Shown in pieces: positions 48,002-58,682 of a DNA stretch of 64,000 nt. The stretch spans positions 222,476 to 286,475 of the forward strand of contig CASEGJ010000003.1 in assembly GCA_949287425.1 (NCBI GenBank), read 5' to 3'. Position 1 is the first letter of the stretch; each line of letters starts with the position of its first letter. The notes under the pieces were generated by a model. That model had not been told where the DNA came from. It made no database searches and saw nothing but the letters and a program-made list of their open reading frames with translations. Position numbers and translations under genes: made by a program. This stretch comes from an uncultured Caryophanales bacterium. GTDB taxonomy: Bacteria > Bacillota_I > Bacilli_A > RFN20 > CAG-288.

Positions 48002-49795
48002 ATGAAAAAAATTAAAATATTTTGTTTGTTGTTTTTAGGTCTAACTAGTCTATCTAGTTGTGAATTTTCTTTTGGAGGTTCTAGCTCATCTAATTTAGAA
48101 ACTTCAAGTGAATCTAGTTATGAAACTAATATAAGTTCTAGCAATATGACTTCGAGTGAATCTAGTGCTGAACAAGTTTCTTCTAACTCATCGAATTCAG
48201 TTACTAGTTCATCTAGTCAATCTTCAAATAGTTCTTCATCTATTAAAAATGAGATTAAATTTAGCTGTGAAGGAAGCTTCAATTCCATTTTAGTAAATCA
48301 GATTCCAGATACTAATTATAAGCTTTATTATAAGTTATCTAGTGAAGATGATAGTAAATATAAGTTAGTAGACTCTCAGCTAATTAACAAAGTAGATAAT
48401 GAAATTAGTGGAATTATTTTGGGTTTAAAACAAGGTAGTTACGATGTTAAATTGACTGATAGCAAGGCTAGTAAAATTGGCTATGTTAAAAATGTTCAAG
48501 TTCAAAAATACGATCAATCAGGTTATGCTAGTTTTAAAAACTCAGCTGGCGTAGGTGGATATAATCTTGATGGAACTATAAAAACTAACGCCAAAATAAT
48601 CTATGTCGATGATAGCAATAAAAATAGCGTTGAATATAACGGTAAAAAAGGTCTAGCCAATATTTTAAATGACACTAAAAGAAAAGTTCCTTTAATTGTT
48701 AGAATTGTTGGTTCTATCCATACTAATCAGTTAAAGTATAAAAAGTTTGAACCTATTAAAGATGATGAAGATATTAATTCTAGTAAATATAAAGATATGT
48801 TTACTAATGAATATGAAACTACTTATACAAATTTAGATGGTTTAACTTCTACTTTAAAAGGATGTAAAGAAAATCCTAATCCTGATAACGGGATTAAATT
48901 TTCAGAAGCTGGAACTAAAAATGGGTATTATGATACTGATTCCGGATTTAACAATATGTATATTCAAAATGTTGAAAATATAACTATTGAAGGAGTAAGT
49001 AAAGATGCTACCATCCATCAATGGGGAATGACTTTTAAAAGATGTTCTTCTATTGAAGTTAGGAATTTAACTTTTTCTGATTATACTGAAGATGCCTGCG
49101 CTTTTGAAGGTGATAGTAATGATGTAAGTAAATATAAATATTTCTTTTTCCATCATAACACTATCAATATAGGTAAAAATAACTGGGATGTAACTTACGA
49201 ACAAGATAAAGCTGATGGTGATGGTGGAAATGATATTAAATATATATCAAATTACACTTCAGCTTATAATCATTTTGTCAAAACACATAAAACTGGGTTA
49301 ATTGGTGGAAGTGATTCTCAATTAACCGCTAATGTTACAATGCATCATAATTATTACGATCAATGTAGTTCTCGTCTTCCTCTAGGTAGACAAGCTAATA
49401 TGCATATTTATAATAATTACTATTATAAATGTGGAACCTGCCAAGATATTAGAGCTAACGCGTACGTTTTATCAGAATATAATTATTTTGAAACTTGTAA
49501 AAAGCCTCAATTAACTTCTTCTTCAGCGGTTATTAAATCCTATAACGATGTTTTTAATAAATGCGATAATGAATCTAAGGCTAATATAGTTACTTCTAGA
49601 GATAAAACTGTTTCTAATAAAAACAACCCTTTAGGTGATGGAGATAAAAATTTCCAAAAGTTTGATACTAATTCAGATTATTTTTACTACGATTCTTCTA
49701 AGAAAGTCTCCGATGTTGAAATATTAACTGCTAATAAGGATGTTCCTAGTTATGTAACTAGCCATTCAGGTTCAATATTTAATATTGTTTTATAA
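48002..49795 (+). CDS. Pectate lyase-like lipoprotein (polysaccharide lyase family 1 type)
   Basis: I choose ATG 48002 (MKKIKIFCL) with AAGGA nine bases upstream. It has a lipoprotein signal with lipobox LSSC, a Ser-rich linker (residues 25-85), a small beta domain, and a right-handed beta-helix with PL1 features: DGDGGNDIKYISNYTSAYNH for Ca binding, HKTGLIGGSDS, and the SRLPLGRQANMHIYNNYY segment containing the RxPxxR-like catalytic Arg motif. It should cleave polygalacturonate by beta-elimination at the cell surface, which suggests access to plant pectin. No transporter or uronate genes are nearby. Confidence 0.9.
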   Translation: MKKIKIFCLLFLGLTSLSSCEFSFGGSSSSNLETSSESSYETNISSSNMTSSESSAEQVSSNSSNSVTSSSSQSSNSSSSIKNEIKFSCEGSFNSILVNQIPDTNYKLYYKLSSEDDSKYKLVDSQLINKVDNEISGIILGLKQGSYDVKLTDSKASKIGYVKNVQVQKYDQSGYASFKNSAGVGGYNLDGTIKTNAKIIYVDDSNKNSVEYNGKKGLANILNDTKRKVPLIVRIVGSIHTNQLKYKKFEPIKDDEDINSSKYKDMFTNEYETTYTNLDGLTSTLKGCKENPNPDNGIKFSEAGTKNGYYDTDSGFNNMYIQNVENITIEGVSKDATIHQWGMTFKRCSSIEVRNLTFSDYTEDACAFEGDSNDVSKYKYFFFHHNTINIGKNNWDVTYEQDKADGDGGNDIKYISNYTSAYNHFVKTHKTGLIGGSDSQLTANVTMHHNYYDQCSSRLPLGRQANMHIYNNYYYKCGTCQDIRANAYVLSEYNYFETCKKPQLTSSSAVIKSYNDVFNKCDNESKANIVTSRDKTVSNKNNPLGDGDKNFQKFDTNSDYFYYDSSKKVSDVEILTANKDVPSYVTSHSGSIFNIVL

Positions 49796-49817
49796 TTTAG
49801 AGTTTGAAAACTTTTAA

Positions 49818-50082
49818 TATGAATATGTCAAAGTAAGTGATAATATTATCAATCTATTAAAGTATTTTGATTATTCTAAAGTTGATAAAGATAGTTTTGC
49901 TGAATTTATAGATTCAAAAGTTCCTTCTGAAATATCAGGTTTAGTAACTCAAGATGAATGTGAACATCTTTCAATCGAATAAGAAACTATTAGATAATTT
50001 AGAAGCTGCTATTGATGAGTTAAATCAGTGTTTAATTGAAGAAATCGATCTAGAGAATATTAATTATCGATTATCAAAGTGA
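49818..50082 (+). pseudogene. Remnant of an unknown gene (one frameshift, no start)
   Basis: The first piece (49818-49982) reads YVKVSDNIINLLKYFDYSKV and continues to QDECEHLSIE before a stop. A second piece in another frame (49978-50082) reads NKKLLDNLEAAIDELNQCLI and ends INYRLSK before TGA. A single shift near 49978 joins them into a helical tail. No start codon or ribosome site is present upstream. It is most likely the 3' end of a decayed gene. I cannot name the family. Confidence 0.5.
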
Positions 50083-50119
50083 AATAGTCTTTATATTTTG
50101 AAATCTTATTAATTAATTT

Positions 50120-50155
50120 AAGCGGTTAGACTAAGTTACACTAGTTTAACCGCTT
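50120..50155 (+). terminator. Strong hairpin before guaB
   Basis: AAGCGGTTAGACTA pairs with TAGTTTAACCGCTT (14 bp, one G-T pair, eight-base loop). No T run follows directly; T-rich sequence begins about ten bases later. It may end the upstream remnant's former transcript. Between it and guaB (50156-50285) I see an inverted repeat TTGATTTT/AAAATCAA and two AATTCGAT copies, but no guanine riboswitch. Confidence 0.6.
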
Positions 50156-50273
50156 TCATAATTTAATTTTTTTAACTTGTTTAAATTGCTTGATTTTTTT
50201 GATAAAATCAAATTCGATATAAAAATTCGATCTTTAGTTTAAAATTATTTGTTTAATTTTTGATTATTTTTAA

Positions 50274-51749
<1,476 letters not shown>

Positions 51750-51758
51750 GGAATGTTT

Positions 51759-53300
51759 ATGAAATATCAAGCCAATACAGTTTTAGTTTTAGATTTTGGT
51801 TCACAATATAACCAATTAATTTGTAGAAGAATTAGAGAATTAGGCGTCTATTCTGAATTGGTTAAGCATAATATTACCGCTAGTGAAATTGCATCATATC
51901 AAAATGTTAAAGCAATTGTATTTTCTGGAGGTCCTAAATCAGTTTTAGAAGAAGGCGCTTTTAAATGCGATCCAAAAATTTTCAAACTCGGTTTACCGAT
52001 TTTAGGAATTTGTTATGGAATGCAATTAACCGCTCAATTAAAAGGTGGGGAAGTATCTCATTCTAATTTAAAAGAATATGGAGCGACTAATATTTTAGTT
52101 GAAGATGGTTCATATTTATTTTCTGGATTAGATAAAAATCAGTTAGTTTGGATGTCTCATTCAGATTCAGTCACTAAGTTACCTGATGGTTTTAAAGTCT
52201 ATGCTAAAACCACTAATAATATAGTAGCTTGTTTAGAAAATCATCAAGAAAACATATATTTATTGCAGTTTCATCCAGAAGTTAGAAACACAGTTAACGG
52301 ATATGAAATTTTAAAGAATTTCTTGTTTAAAATTGCTAAAATTGAACCTAATTGGGATGCTTCATCATTTATTAAAACTCAAATTGAAGAAATTAGAAAC
52401 CAAGTTGGAAATAGACGTGTATTATGTGGAATTTCTGGTGGGGTTGATTCAGCAGTTGCCGCTAGTTTAATAAGTAAAGCTATAGGTAAAAATTTAACTT
52501 GCATGTTTATAGATCACGGCTTACTTAGAAAAAATGAAGCTAGCTTAGTCTATGATACTTTAACCAAAAATTTCGATATCGATATCCGTTTAATCGATGC
52601 TAAAGATAGATTTCTATCAAAGTTAAATGGAATTGAAGATCCTGAGCAAAAGCGAAAAATTATTGGCAAGGAATTTATCGATGTTTTTAATAATGAGGCT
52701 AGTAAAATAGGAGAATTTGATTTTTTAGCTCAAGGTACTTTATATACTGATGTTATTGAATCAGGAACTTCTACTGCTCAAACTATTAAATCTCATCACA
52801 ATGTCGGCGGTTTACCTAAAGATATGAAATTTAAATTAGTCGAGCCTTTAAAATCTCTTTTTAAAGATGAAGTTAGAAAAGTTGGATTAGCTTTAGGTTT
52901 AGATGAAAATATCGTCAATAGACAACCTTTTCCTGGTCCGGGATTAGCTATTAGAATTATCGGTCAAATCGATGAAAATAGAATTAGAATCGTTCAAGAT
53001 TCAGACGCTATTTTACAAGAAGAAATTAAAAAAGCTAATTTAGATAAAGATATTTGGCAATATTTTACAGTTTGTACTAACAATAAATCAGTAGGTGTTA
53101 TGGGAGATGAAAGAACATATTCATATGTTGTTGCTATCCGTGCAGTTACTTCTATCGATGGTATGACTGCTGATTTTGCTAGAATCCCATACGATGTTTT
53201 AACAAAGATTTCTTCAAGAATCGTCAATGAAGTTAAAGGAGTAAATAGAGTAGTTTACGATATTACTTCTAAACCACCTTCAACTATCGAGTGGGAATAA
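51759..53300 (+). CDS. guaA: GMP synthase (glutamine-hydrolysing)
   Basis: Converts XMP to GMP with ATP and glutamine. I choose ATG 51759 (MKYQANTV), six bases after AAGGA; ATG 51753 lies too close to that site. It has a class I glutamine amidotransferase domain (Cys in GICYGMQL; His/Glu in FHPEV), a PP-loop [11 protein letters not shown] near residue 228, and the dimerisation domain ending [10 protein letters not shown] terminator follows at 53315. Confidence 0.97.
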   Translation: MKYQANTVLVLDFGSQYNQLICRRIRELGVYSELVKHNITASEIASYQNVKAIVFSGGPKSVLEEGAFKCDPKIFKLGLPILGICYGMQLTAQLKGGEVSHSNLKEYGATNILVEDGSYLFSGLDKNQLVWMSHSDSVTKLPDGFKVYAKTTNNIVACLENHQENIYLLQFHPEVRNTVNGYEILKNFLFKIAKIEPNWDASSFIKTQIEEIRNQVGNRRVLCGISGGVDSAVAASLISKAIGKNLTCMFIDHGLLRKNEASLVYDTLTKNFDIDIRLIDAKDRFLSKLNGIEDPEQKRKIIGKEFIDVFNNEASKIGEFDFLAQGTLYTDVIESGTSTAQTIKSHHNVGGLPKDMKFKLVEPLKSLFKDEVRKVGLALGLDENIVNRQPFPGPGLAIRIIGQIDENRIRIVQDSDAILQEEIKKANLDKDIWQYFTVCTNNKSVGVMGDERTYSYVVAIRAVTSIDGMTADFARIPYDVLTKISSRIVNEVKGVNRVVYDITSKPPSTIEWE

Positions 53301-53314
53301 TAAAAGTTATAAGC

Positions 53315-53338
53315 GGGTATTTATATATACCCCTTTTT
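53315..53338 (+). terminator. guaBA terminator
   Basis: GGGTAT pairs with ATACCC (6 bp, loop TTATAT), then CTTTTT, 15 bases after the guaA stop. Confidence 0.8.
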
Positions 53339-53394
53339 AATTTTCTAGATAATTAAAAGATTTTAAAATAATCAGTTTTTCCATGATCTTAGCT

Positions 53395-53443
53395 AGTTAT
53401 CGTTACCATTTTTGATTTTTTTGCAATTTTGGTAACGATAACT
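53395..53443 (+). repeat. Perfect 14-bp inverted repeat upstream of DUF4143 ATPase
   Basis: AGTTATCGTTACCA (53395-53408) and TGGTAACGATAACT (53430-53443) are perfect complements around a 21-base T-rich spacer. It lies about 50 bases before the ATPase start. It has no T run after it, so it looks more like an operator or recombinase-type site than a terminator. No second copy was seen beyond the gene. Confidence 0.8.
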
Positions 53444-53492
53444 GATACCTTTAATATTTAATATGATGTAATTTAATAGAGATATAAACAAA

Positions 53493-54724
53493 ATGAAACT
53501 TTATAAAATAGAAAATTATTTGAAAAAGATCCGTGGGTTTTATGATACTACAGATTTAATTAAAGTGTTTACAGGAGTTCGTAGATGTGGTAAGTCATCA
53601 TTAATGCTTACTATTGTTGATGAATTGATAGAAAAAGGGATTCCTAAAGATAATATTATTTATCTTGATTTAGATAGAAGAGAATATCGAGAAATTATTA
53701 GTGATAATCAACTTGATTTGCTTATTGAAGAAAAGTCTAAAGGTATCAGCGGAGTAAAATATTTATTTATTGATGAAGTTCAAAATGTTAAAAATTTTGA
53801 ATTAGTTTTAAACGGATTTAGAATTGAAGATGATTATTCGATTTTTATTACAGGTTCAAATTCGTATCTTCTTAGCGGAGAGTTATCTACAAAATTAACG
53901 GAAAGATACATAGAATTTGAGATATTCACATTGAATTTTGAAGAATATCAAAGTATGAAAAATTTTATGGCAAGACTATTGATAAAAATCCTTTACAGGA
54001 ATTAAATTCTTTTATTTTAGAAGGAGGGTTTCCTAGGGCAATTCAATTTGATAATTTAGAAGATAAAAGAAGTTATACCCAAGGAATTATAAAAGAAATA
54101 TTTGAAAAAGATATAAGAAGACGAATAAAAATTAAGGCTAGAGATTCATTTGATATAGTTAGGAATTTTATAATTAACAATTATAGTTCATTGATAAGTA
54201 TCAACGGAATAGTTAACACTCTTAAGAAATATGGAAATTCAATTAGTAAAGTTACTGTGTCTAAATATATACAAGCGCTTTTGGACGCAAAAATTTTATA
54301 TGAATGTCCAAGATATGATATGAAATCTAAAAAAATGATTAAAGGTGAAAAGAAATATTATTTATCCGATTTGAGTTTTTACTACTCTTTAAATACTAAT
54401 AATCTTCCTAATTATGGCTCAAATTTAGAAAATATTGTATTTATATATGCTAAAAGTCACAATTATTCAGTAAGTGTTGGTAGAATAGGAAAATTAGAAT
54501 GTGGTTTTATCTTAAGAGATACTTTGCTTAATTATAGTTATGTTCAATTAGCTTATACTATTTCTTTAAGTAAAGAGGTAGAAGATAGAGAATATAAACC
54601 ATTAGAACAAATTAGAGATAATTACCCAAAATATGTTGCTACTACCGATTATATTTTGCAAAATAGGAATGGAATAAAACACATCAATATAATTGAATTT
54701 ATGAAAGAAAATAAGTTGTTTTAG
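53493..54724 (+). pseudogene. Frameshifted AAA/DUF4143 ATPase
   Basis: The N-terminal part has Walker A (FTGVRRCGKSSLM), Walker B (YLFIDEVQNV) and sensor ITGSNSYLLSGELSTKLTER, then ends at 54005 after a frameshift. Adding one T to the run at 53963-53966 gives NFYGKTIDKNPLQELNSFIL and a continuous frame through EGGFPRAIQF, the winged-helix and DUF4143 regions to the stop at 54722. The nuclease-like motif usually read as ExDF is ECGF here. Intact length would be about 410 residues. The loss may be real or a homopolymer sequencing error. The family's role is poorly known. Confidence 0.85.
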
Positions 54725-54957
54725 ATGCGCTTAAAATTGAATTTAATTAAAGATGATGAATAGTTAAATTCACATAAATGGTATAATTTTTAGCTTTCAT
54801 TTTCAATAAAATAGTCTTGTTAGATTAAAAAACAACTCTTTAATAATCTTCAAAAGTTCAAATGTAAAAAAATAAATTTGTATAAACGCTTACATATATA
54901 TTTTGAAAAATATATTTTTTATAATTTAACTAGATTTTAGTTTATGGAGGATATAAA
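54725..54957 (+). promoter_or_regulatory. glnA upstream region
   Basis: AT-rich, no gene seen. A TATAAT lies at 54920-54925. A dyad TGTATAAACGCTTACA (54879-54894) resembles both a cre site and a GlnR/TnrA box but matches neither fully (the GlnR spacing is one base short), so its identity is open. Confidence 0.35.
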
Positions 54958-56286
54958 ATGACTAAACAAGACGTCTTAATGAAGGCTAAACAAAATAATG
55001 TCAACTATGTCCGTTTACAGTTCACTGATATGCTAGGAACTATTAAAGCGGTAGAAATTCCTGTTTCTAAATTGGAAGACGCTTTAGACGGAAAAATCAT
55101 GTTTGATGGTTCATCTATCGAAGGTTTTGTTAGAATTAAAGAAGCTGATATGTATCTTAGACCTGATTTTGATACTTTCATGGTTCTTTCTTTTGAAGAT
55201 GAAAGATTTGGTAGAGTTGCTAGATTAATCTGCGATGTTTATGGTACTAATAATAAACCATTTAAAGGAGATCCAAGATATATCTTAAAACACGTTGTTG
55301 AAAGAATGAAAAAGGATGGTTTTGGCTCTTTAAATATCGGATTTGAACCTGAATTTTTCTTGTTTAAATTAGATGAAAATGGTGAGCCTATTATGTCACA
55401 TTCAGATAATGGTGGTTATTTTGATTTATCGCCTTTAGATGGAGCTGAATATATTAGAAGAGAAATTTGTCTTGAATTAGAACATCTCGGTTTTGTTATG
55501 CAGACAGCTCATCATGAAGTTGCTAATGGTCAACATGAAGTTAATTTTAGATTTGCCGATGTTGTTACTGCTTGTGATAACGTTCAAACATTTAAACAAG
55601 TTGTTAAAGTTATCGCTAGGAAAAACGGCTATGCTGCAACCTTTATGCCTAAACCATTTTCAAGTATCAATGGTTCAGGTATGCATACTAACTGTTCTTT
55701 AACTGATTTAAATGGCAATAATATTTTCTACGATCCTAATGATAAAATGGGCTTATCTTTAATTTGTAGAAAATGGATGACTGGTATTTTAAATCACGCT
55801 AGATCATTAGCGGCCTTAACTAATCCTTCTGTTAATTCTTATAAACGTTTAATTCCTGGTTATGAAGCCCCTTGCTATGCTTGTTGGTCAGATGCCAATA
55901 GATCTGCCATGATTAGAATTCCTGCTATTAGAGGAGCTGCGACAAGAACTGAGCTTAGAAATGTCGATTGTACTGCTAATCCATATTTAGCCTTAGCTTG
56001 CATTTTAGCTGCTGGTTTAGATGGTATTGAAAATGTTAAAGAAGAAGATTTAATTCCACCTGTTTACGATAATATTTTCGCTTTAACTAGAGAGCAAAGA
56101 GAAGAAAAAGGTATTCCTAATCTTCCTGAAAATTTAAAAGATGCTTTAAAAGAATATAAAGCGGATAAGTTAATTTTCGATACTTTAGGTGAACATACTT
56201 TCAATAAGTATTTAGAAGCTAAAACCTTAGAGTGGGAAGAATATAGAAAATTGATTACTTCTTGGGAAATTAAAAAGTATTTCTAA
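54958..56286 (+). CDS. glnA: Glutamine synthetase, type I
   Basis: Condenses ammonia and glutamate with ATP. The 442-residue length and lack of an adenylylation-type extension match the Gram-positive GSI-alpha type. Motifs: DGSSIEGF, GFEPEFFLF, NGQHEVNF, MPKPFSSINGSGMHTNCSL (ATP-binding) and the Arg-flap RGAATRTELRNVD. GGAGG lies eight bases before the ATG. A terminator follows at 56327. No glnR gene is adjacent. Confidence 0.97.
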   Translation: MTKQDVLMKAKQNNVNYVRLQFTDMLGTIKAVEIPVSKLEDALDGKIMFDGSSIEGFVRIKEADMYLRPDFDTFMVLSFEDERFGRVARLICDVYGTNNKPFKGDPRYILKHVVERMKKDGFGSLNIGFEPEFFLFKLDENGEPIMSHSDNGGYFDLSPLDGAEYIRREICLELEHLGFVMQTAHHEVANGQHEVNFRFADVVTACDNVQTFKQVVKVIARKNGYAATFMPKPFSSINGSGMHTNCSLTDLNGNNIFYDPNDKMGLSLICRKWMTGILNHARSLAALTNPSVNSYKRLIPGYEAPCYACWSDANRSAMIRIPAIRGAATRTELRNVDCTANPYLALACILAAGLDGIENVKEEDLIPPVYDNIFALTREQREEKGIPNLPENLKDALKEYKADKLIFDTLGEHTFNKYLEAKTLEWEEYRKLITSWEIKKYF

Positions 56287-56326
56287 TTGCCTTTATAATA
56301 ATTATTTATATAAGCCTATATTTATT

Positions 56327-56363
56327 ACCCCTAATCTAGATAAGCTAGGTAAGGGGTTTTTTT
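56327..56363 (+). terminator. glnA terminator
   Basis: ACCCCT pairs with AGGGGT around an inner CTAG/CTAG stem, followed by seven T residues, 40 bases after the glnA stop. The following 56364-56552 shows no gene. Confidence 0.8.
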
Positions 56364-56552
56364 AATAGAAGTGATTAGAAAAGAAATTAAATTATCAGTA
56401 ATTATATCTAACTAGGTTAATAATATACTTGGTTAACTTTTATTAATTGTCGAATTGTAATTAAAAAATTTTATTTCAAATAAACTTTTTAAAAACAGCC
56501 TAAATTTATTGTTAAATACCTAGCTATAGACTAAAATATAAATGGTTATTTT

Positions 56553-58442
56553 ATGTATAAAGTTAGTATTGAAAACAGGAAATATTTAGGCTCAAATAGG
56601 AAAATATTACCTTATATTAAAAAGGTTGTCGAAGAAAATTGCAGTGAAATTGTATCTTTTTTTGAACCTTTTGCTGGAATTGGCATAGTTTCTAACATGT
56701 TTAATTCTGAAGGGTGTTCTATTGTTATTAACGATAATTTATTTTCAAATTACGTAATTTACAACGCTTTTTTTGGAAGTGAACATATCGATGAAGAAAA
56801 GTTAAAAAACATAGTTGAAATTTACAATAATTTAGATGGTAACAATTTGGAAGATAATTATTTTGCTATAAATTTTTCTAACACTTATTTTAATCGCATT
56901 AACTGCAGAAAAATCGATTATATTAGACAAGATATTGAAAATATGCATGATTCTAAAAGCATTAATTCACGTGAAAAATGCTATCTTTTAACTAGTTTAA
57001 TATACGCTTGTGATAAGATTGCTAATATCTGTTCTCATTATGATACTTATAGAAAAGATGCTGTTTTAGATAAAAATTTGGTTTTACCTGTACTTGATCT
57101 TCCAAATAGAAAAGTCAATCTAAATAACACTATTTTAAATTTAGATGCTAATAGTATCGCTAGTAAAATCTCAGCTGATTTAGTCTATTTAGATCCACCA
57201 ACTAGCCATAGGCAATATATAGATATGTATCATTTTTTGGAAAACTTGGCATGTTATAAAAAGCCTGAAGTTTTTGGTAACTCTAAAAAAATGGAAAGAG
57301 AATATTTAAAAAGTGCATATTCAACTTCACAAGCTAGAATTTATTTGAATAAATTGGTTTCAAATTTAAAAGCTAAATATATTTTATTTCATTACAGAAA
57401 ACCTAAAAACAACGATAAAAGTTCAACTATTTCTTATCGTGATTTGATTGATATTTTATCTAGTAGAGGAGCTATTAAATCTTTTAAGTTACCTGTTGAT
57501 AGTTCTAGTTACGATGAGATGTTAATTTTGTGTAGCATCGATCAAAAGCGCATTTTTGAAGAGAGTTTAATTCCTGAAGATTACGATATCGGTTTAGTTA
57601 AATCGCCGATTAATTACGTAAGTGGTCAATATCATCAACTCAATGAAATTTTAGATGTTTTGCCTTCCAAGATAAATTGTTTTGTCGATTTATTTGCAGG
57701 AGGATTTAATATTGGAATTAATGTCAAAGCTGAAAATATTATTTATAATGATAAGGATTTTTATCTTGTTAAACTCATTCAATTAATTAACAGATATCAA
57801 TATCTCGATGTTATTTCAAAAATTGAATCTTTAATTGCCAAATATGGTTTATCTAACACGTATAAAAACGGTCATGGTTTTTATAAAGAAAAGCTTTCTA
57901 AATTTAATCAGCTTGGTTTTGAAAAGATGAGAAGCGATTTTAACAAGATGATTAATTGCGATGAAAAGTATTTCTTGCTGTTAACTTTAAGTATCTTTTC
58001 ATATAACAATTTAATTAGATTTAACAAAAAAGGCGAATATAATTCCGGTGTTGGAAATAGTGATTTTAACAAGATAATAAGAAGAAACATCAAAAAGTTT
58101 TCTTTAATGTTAAAACAGAAGAATATCGTTTTCTACAACAGGGATTTTAGAGATGTTGAAATTGATAGTTTAGATTGTTTTGTCTATATTGATCCTCCGT
58201 ATTATTTTACTAAGCACCAGTTAGAAAATTCGACTTTTAAAGAAGATGATGAATTGGATTTATATTCATACATGGAAAGATTAAATTTAGCTGGGATTAA
58301 ATTTGCTTTTTCCAGTTGTTTAAATTACAAAGGGAAAGAAAATAGTTTGTTGAAAGCTTTTATTGATAAAAACAAACTTAATGTTCATTATTTATCTAAA
58401 TCTAAAAAGAATCAAACTGATGTTATTGTTACTAATTATTAA
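56553..58442 (+). CDS. Two-domain DNA adenine methyltransferase (M.FokI-like), orphan
   Basis: One 629-residue chain contains two Dam-class N6-adenine methyltransferase modules. Domain 1 has motif I FFEPFAGIGIVSN (36-48) and a catalytic motif DPPT (214-217) in YLDPPTSHRQY. Domain 2 has motif I FVDLFAGGFNIGIN (377-390) and a canonical DPPY (547-550). The size and spacing resemble M.FokI-type fusions, where each domain methylates one strand of an asymmetric site. No restriction endonuclease is adjacent: glnA lies before and gapA after. Domain 1 may be impaired because Tyr of DPPY is Thr. Specificity unknown. Confidence 0.85.
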   Translation: MYKVSIENRKYLGSNRKILPYIKKVVEENCSEIVSFFEPFAGIGIVSNMFNSEGCSIVINDNLFSNYVIYNAFFGSEHIDEEKLKNIVEIYNNLDGNNLEDNYFAINFSNTYFNRINCRKIDYIRQDIENMHDSKSINSREKCYLLTSLIYACDKIANICSHYDTYRKDAVLDKNLVLPVLDLPNRKVNLNNTILNLDANSIASKISADLVYLDPPTSHRQYIDMYHFLENLACYKKPEVFGNSKKMEREYLKSAYSTSQARIYLNKLVSNLKAKYILFHYRKPKNNDKSSTISYRDLIDILSSRGAIKSFKLPVDSSSYDEMLILCSIDQKRIFEESLIPEDYDIGLVKSPINYVSGQYHQLNEILDVLPSKINCFVDLFAGGFNIGINVKAENIIYNDKDFYLVKLIQLINRYQYLDVISKIESLIAKYGLSNTYKNGHGFYKEKLSKFNQLGFEKMRSDFNKMINCDEKYFLLLTLSIFSYNNLIRFNKKGEYNSGVGNSDFNKIIRRNIKKFSLMLKQKNIVFYNRDFRDVEIDSLDCFVYIDPPYYFTKHQLENSTFKEDDELDLYSYMERLNLAGIKFAFSSCLNYKGKENSLLKAFIDKNKLNVHYLSKSKKNQTDVIVTNY

Positions 58443-58490
58443 TTATCAATAGATGTTTTAAATTTGTTTTTATTTTTTTAATGCACAGGT

Positions 58491-58521
58491 TAGTTAGCTA
58501 GCAAATTTTGCTAGCTAACTA
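58491..58521 (+). terminator. Long hairpin after methyltransferase gene
   Basis: A perfect 14-bp stem, TAGTTAGCTAGCAA with TTGCTAGCTAACTA and a three-base loop, followed by TTTT. It lies 48 bases after the stop and separates the methyltransferase from the gapA promoter region. Confidence 0.75.
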
Positions 58522-58585
58522 TTTTAAAAAGCTTTACAAAGTCAGTTTCTTTTAATCTAAAGATTAAAAAGTGATTAAAGAATAA

Positions 58586-58600
58586 ATGTAAGCGGTATCA
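58586..58600 (+). promoter_or_regulatory. Consensus cre site upstream of gapA
   Basis: ATGTAAGCGGTATCA fits WTGNAANCGNWNNCW at every defined position. It ends 24 bases before the gapA -35, a position where CcpA usually activates rather than represses. Confidence 0.65.
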
Positions 58601-58624
58601 ATTTAGTTATAAAATCATATAATC

Positions 58625-58653
58625 TTGATATGGTTATTAAAACTTCTTATAAT
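58625..58653 (+). promoter_or_regulatory. gapA promoter
   Basis: TTGATA (58625-58630), 17-base spacer, perfect TATAAT (58648-58653); the gapA ATG follows at 58683 after AAGGAGG. This is the strongest vegetative promoter seen in the window apart from those at its right end. Confidence 0.85.
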
Positions 58654-58682
58654 TAAAGAGTATTAAGGAGGACATAATAATA

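Noticed and set aside
48100..48250. Tandem repeat in the pectate lyase gene
   Set aside because: The repetitive sequence encodes a Ser-rich linker common after lipoproteins and has no regular unit.
54879..54894. GlnR/TnrA box before glnA
   Set aside because: TGTATAAACGCTTACA lacks the A at the fifth position and is one base short of TGTNA-N7-TNACA; left only as an ambiguous dyad.
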